A DNA stretch of 6,908 bases from CAZWEZ01 sp964632795 (GTDB lineage Bacteria; Pseudomonadota; Alphaproteobacteria; Rhodospirillales; 2-02-FULL-58-16), in NCBI GenBank assembly GCA_964632795.1, contig CAZWEZ010000137.1, forward strand, positions 1 to 6,908, given 5' to 3'. Position numbers and translations under genes: made by a program. The notes beneath the pieces are model-generated. The model did no database searches. It had not been told where the DNA came from and saw only the letters and a program-made list of their open reading frames with translations. This document shows, piece after piece, positions 5,704 to 6,908 of this stretch; within the stretch, counting starts at the first letter, position 1; each line of letters opens with the position of its first letter.

Positions 5704-6189
5704 ATGACCGACACCAAACCGTTCACCATGCGCCTTGCGACGGCCCTGTTGGCCGCTCTCCTGGTCGCCGGGTGCGTCACCGACGGCAACCGAAAACAGG
5801 TCGCCGGGACCCTGCTCGGCGCCGGCCTCGGTGGCTGGGCCGGTTCCAAGGTCGGCGGCGGCAAGGGCCAACTGGCGGCGGTGGCGATCGGTGCCCTGGG
5901 CGGCGCCCTGATCGGCGGCTCCATCGGCGAGTCCCTGGACCGCGCCGACCAACTCTATGCCGAACGGGCGCAGAACCGGGCCCACGACACCCGGCTCGGC
6001 GAGACCGTGACCTGGAGCAACCCCGACAGCGGCAACTCCGGCGCCATCACCCCGACCCGCGAGGGGACCCAAACCGCCACCGGCGCCTATTGCCGCGAAT
6101 ACCAGACCACGATCACCGTCGACGGCAGCCAACAGTCCGCCTATGGCACCGCCTGTCAACAGCCTGACGGCAGTTGGCGGATGATCTGA
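5704..6189 (+). CDS. Glycine-zipper outer-membrane lipoprotein, 17-kDa surface antigen type
   Basis: This 161-residue protein has a lipoprotein signal peptide: a hydrophobic stretch at 11-22 and the lipobox V-A-G-C with the acylated cysteine at 24. Residues about 34-77 form a glycine-zipper two-helix domain (GTLLGAGLGGWAGSKVGG, then AIGALGGALIGGSIGESLD), as in Rickettsia 17-kDa antigen-like proteins. Residues about 97-161 match the C-terminal surface-antigen domain, with TVTWSNPDSGNSG, GAYCREYQTTITVDG, two cysteines (128 and 150) and a terminal PDGSWRMI. It is probably anchored in the outer membrane, facing the periplasm, with a role in envelope integrity; no specific function is established. 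The ATG at 5704 was chosen because AAGGAGGT lies just upstream. An in-frame ATG at 5626 would lie within the promoter and be implausible. M9 is a weaker alternative start. Confidence 0.87.
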   Translation: MTDTKPFTMRLATALLAALLVAGCVTDGNRKQVAGTLLGAGLGGWAGSKVGGGKGQLAAVAIGALGGALIGGSIGESLDRADQLYAERAQNRAHDTRLGETVTWSNPDSGNSGAITPTREGTQTATGAYCREYQTTITVDGSQQSAYGTACQQPDGSWRMI

Positions 6190-6200
6190 GCGAAGGGCGC

Positions 6201-6605
6201 CTATTCCACCGCGATCAGGGCTGCGGCGACGGAGCGGACATCGGCGAGGAGGACGTTGAAGGTCCGGCACGCCGCCCCGGTGCCCATCCATTCGAGTGTC
6301 ACCCCGGCCTGGCGCAGGGCCTGGCGCAGGCCCTCGGGCGGCGCTTCGAAGCGGGGGCCGCAGCCGACCACCAGGATCTCGGGGCGAGGCTCGCCGGCCG
6401 TCGCCGCGGACAGGGACTGGGCGGTGATCTCCGCCGCTTCGCGCACCGGCCAGGGGACGGTGTGCCCGGGGAACACCAGGACCGAGCCGGAATGAACCCG
6501 GCCGGCGATCCGGAACCGCCCCTCGCCGTAGCCCTCGATGAATTGGCGGCCGGGGGCCAACCTGGTCGTCTCGAAGGGCGGGGGGGCGGTGTCCGATGGG
6601 GTCAT
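6201..6605 (-). CDS. Mth938-like domain protein (DUF498)
   Basis: This 134-residue protein is a single Mth938-like (DUF498) domain, the family that includes human NDUFAF3 and archaeal Mth938. Visible hallmarks are the core strand ILVVGCGP (77-84), followed by PEGLRQALRQAGVTLEWMGTGAACRTFNVLL, where 'MxTxxACRTYNxL' is the family signature, and a final VAAALI. Bacterial members have no proven reaction; NDUFAF3 helps assemble respiratory complex I, which suggests an assembly or chaperone-like role. The gene lies 19 bases after secF, an arrangement common in Alphaproteobacteria. No clear Shine-Dalgarno sequence precedes the ATG, so translation may depend on coupling to secF. Its stop is 11 bases from the end of the convergent lipoprotein gene, and no terminator hairpin was seen between them. 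Confidence 0.9.
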   Translation of the reverse strand: MTPSDTAPPPFETTRLAPGRQFIEGYGEGRFRIAGRVHSGSVLVFPGHTVPWPVREAAEITAQSLSAATAGEPRPEILVVGCGPRFEAPPEGLRQALRQAGVTLEWMGTGAACRTFNVLLADVRSVAAALIAVE

Positions 6606-6624
6606 GGCGGAAAGGCGCGCCGGT

Positions 6625-6908
6625 TCAGGGGGTCTGTTTGTCCGCCGCCTCCGTGGCCACGGCGCCGCGGCGGCTGACGTTCATGTAGAGCAGCAGCGGC
6701 ACCGCCAGGCTGATCGAGGAATAGGTGCCGATGATCACCCCCCAGATCATGGCGAAGCTGAAGCCCCGGATCACCTCGCCGCCGAGGATGTACAGGGCGA
6801 GCAACGCCAGCAGCGTGGTCAGGCTGGTTATGACGGTGCGCGACAGGGTCTCGTTGATGGAGCGGTTGAGCAGCTCGCCCATCGGCATCGTCTTGTACTT
6901 GCGCAGGT
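6625..6908 (-). CDS. secF: Protein translocase subunit SecF, C-terminal part only
   Basis: The last 94 codons of secF enter from the right edge. SecF works with SecD in the inner membrane, using the proton motive force to help pull proteins through SecYEG. The visible part starts with LRKYKTMPMGELLNRSINET and contains the conserved SINETLSRTVITSLTTL stretch. Two final membrane segments follow (roughly SLTTLLALLALYILGG and FAMIWGVIIGTYSSI), ending in a short polar cytoplasmic tail that stops in ADKQTP. The frame remains open to the last base, so the true start lies outside the window. It is followed by the Mth938-like gene in the same direction, probably one operon. Confidence 0.95.
   Translation of the reverse strand, partial: LRKYKTMPMGELLNRSINETLSRTVITSLTTLLALLALYILGGEVIRGFSFAMIWGVIIGTYSSISLAVPLLLYMNVSRRGAVATEAADKQTP

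Overview
The window looks like a chromosomal segment of a GC-rich alphaproteobacterium, most likely a Rhodospirillales-type sulfur-metabolising organism. This rests on strong GC preference at third codon positions, on a secF gene followed by an Mth938-like (DUF498) gene (an arrangement known in Alphaproteobacteria), and on genes for dissimilatory adenylylsulfate (APS) reductase. No rRNA, tRNA, insertion sequence or CRISPR array is visible.

Left part (1-1340): the 5' portion of a minus-strand gene for a YeiH/UPF0324-type putative sulfate exporter runs off the left edge. Next comes about 800 bases with no convincing protein gene and more A/T-rich than the rest. It holds two hairpins in the transporter leader, a well-formed Rho-independent terminator (minus strand, 863-891) and a possible promoter (1084-1113) that together could define a small RNA.

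Centre (1341-4658): a minus-strand operon reads promoter, aprB, aprA, then a gene for a YkgJ-type cysteine-cluster protein. AprA carries FAD and AprB carries two [4Fe-4S] clusters; together they interconvert APS with sulfite plus AMP. The YkgJ-type protein has nine cysteines and starts 32 bases after aprA. The genes sat, qmoABC and aprM, often linked to aprBA, are not in the window. The nearby putative sulfate exporter would fit disposal of sulfate made by sulfite oxidation, but that link is inference.

Right part (4659-6908): a MazG/DCTPP-type nucleotide pyrophosphohydrolase gene is divergent from the apr operon and convergent with a small MarR-like winged-helix regulator gene. The regulator is divergent from a glycine-zipper 17-kDa-antigen-type lipoprotein gene. 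The lipoprotein promoter has a perfect TTGACA box and an 18-bp inverted repeat between and overlapping its core elements, a candidate operator. The lipoprotein gene converges on an Mth938-like gene and the 3' end of secF, both minus strand, with secF running off the right edge.
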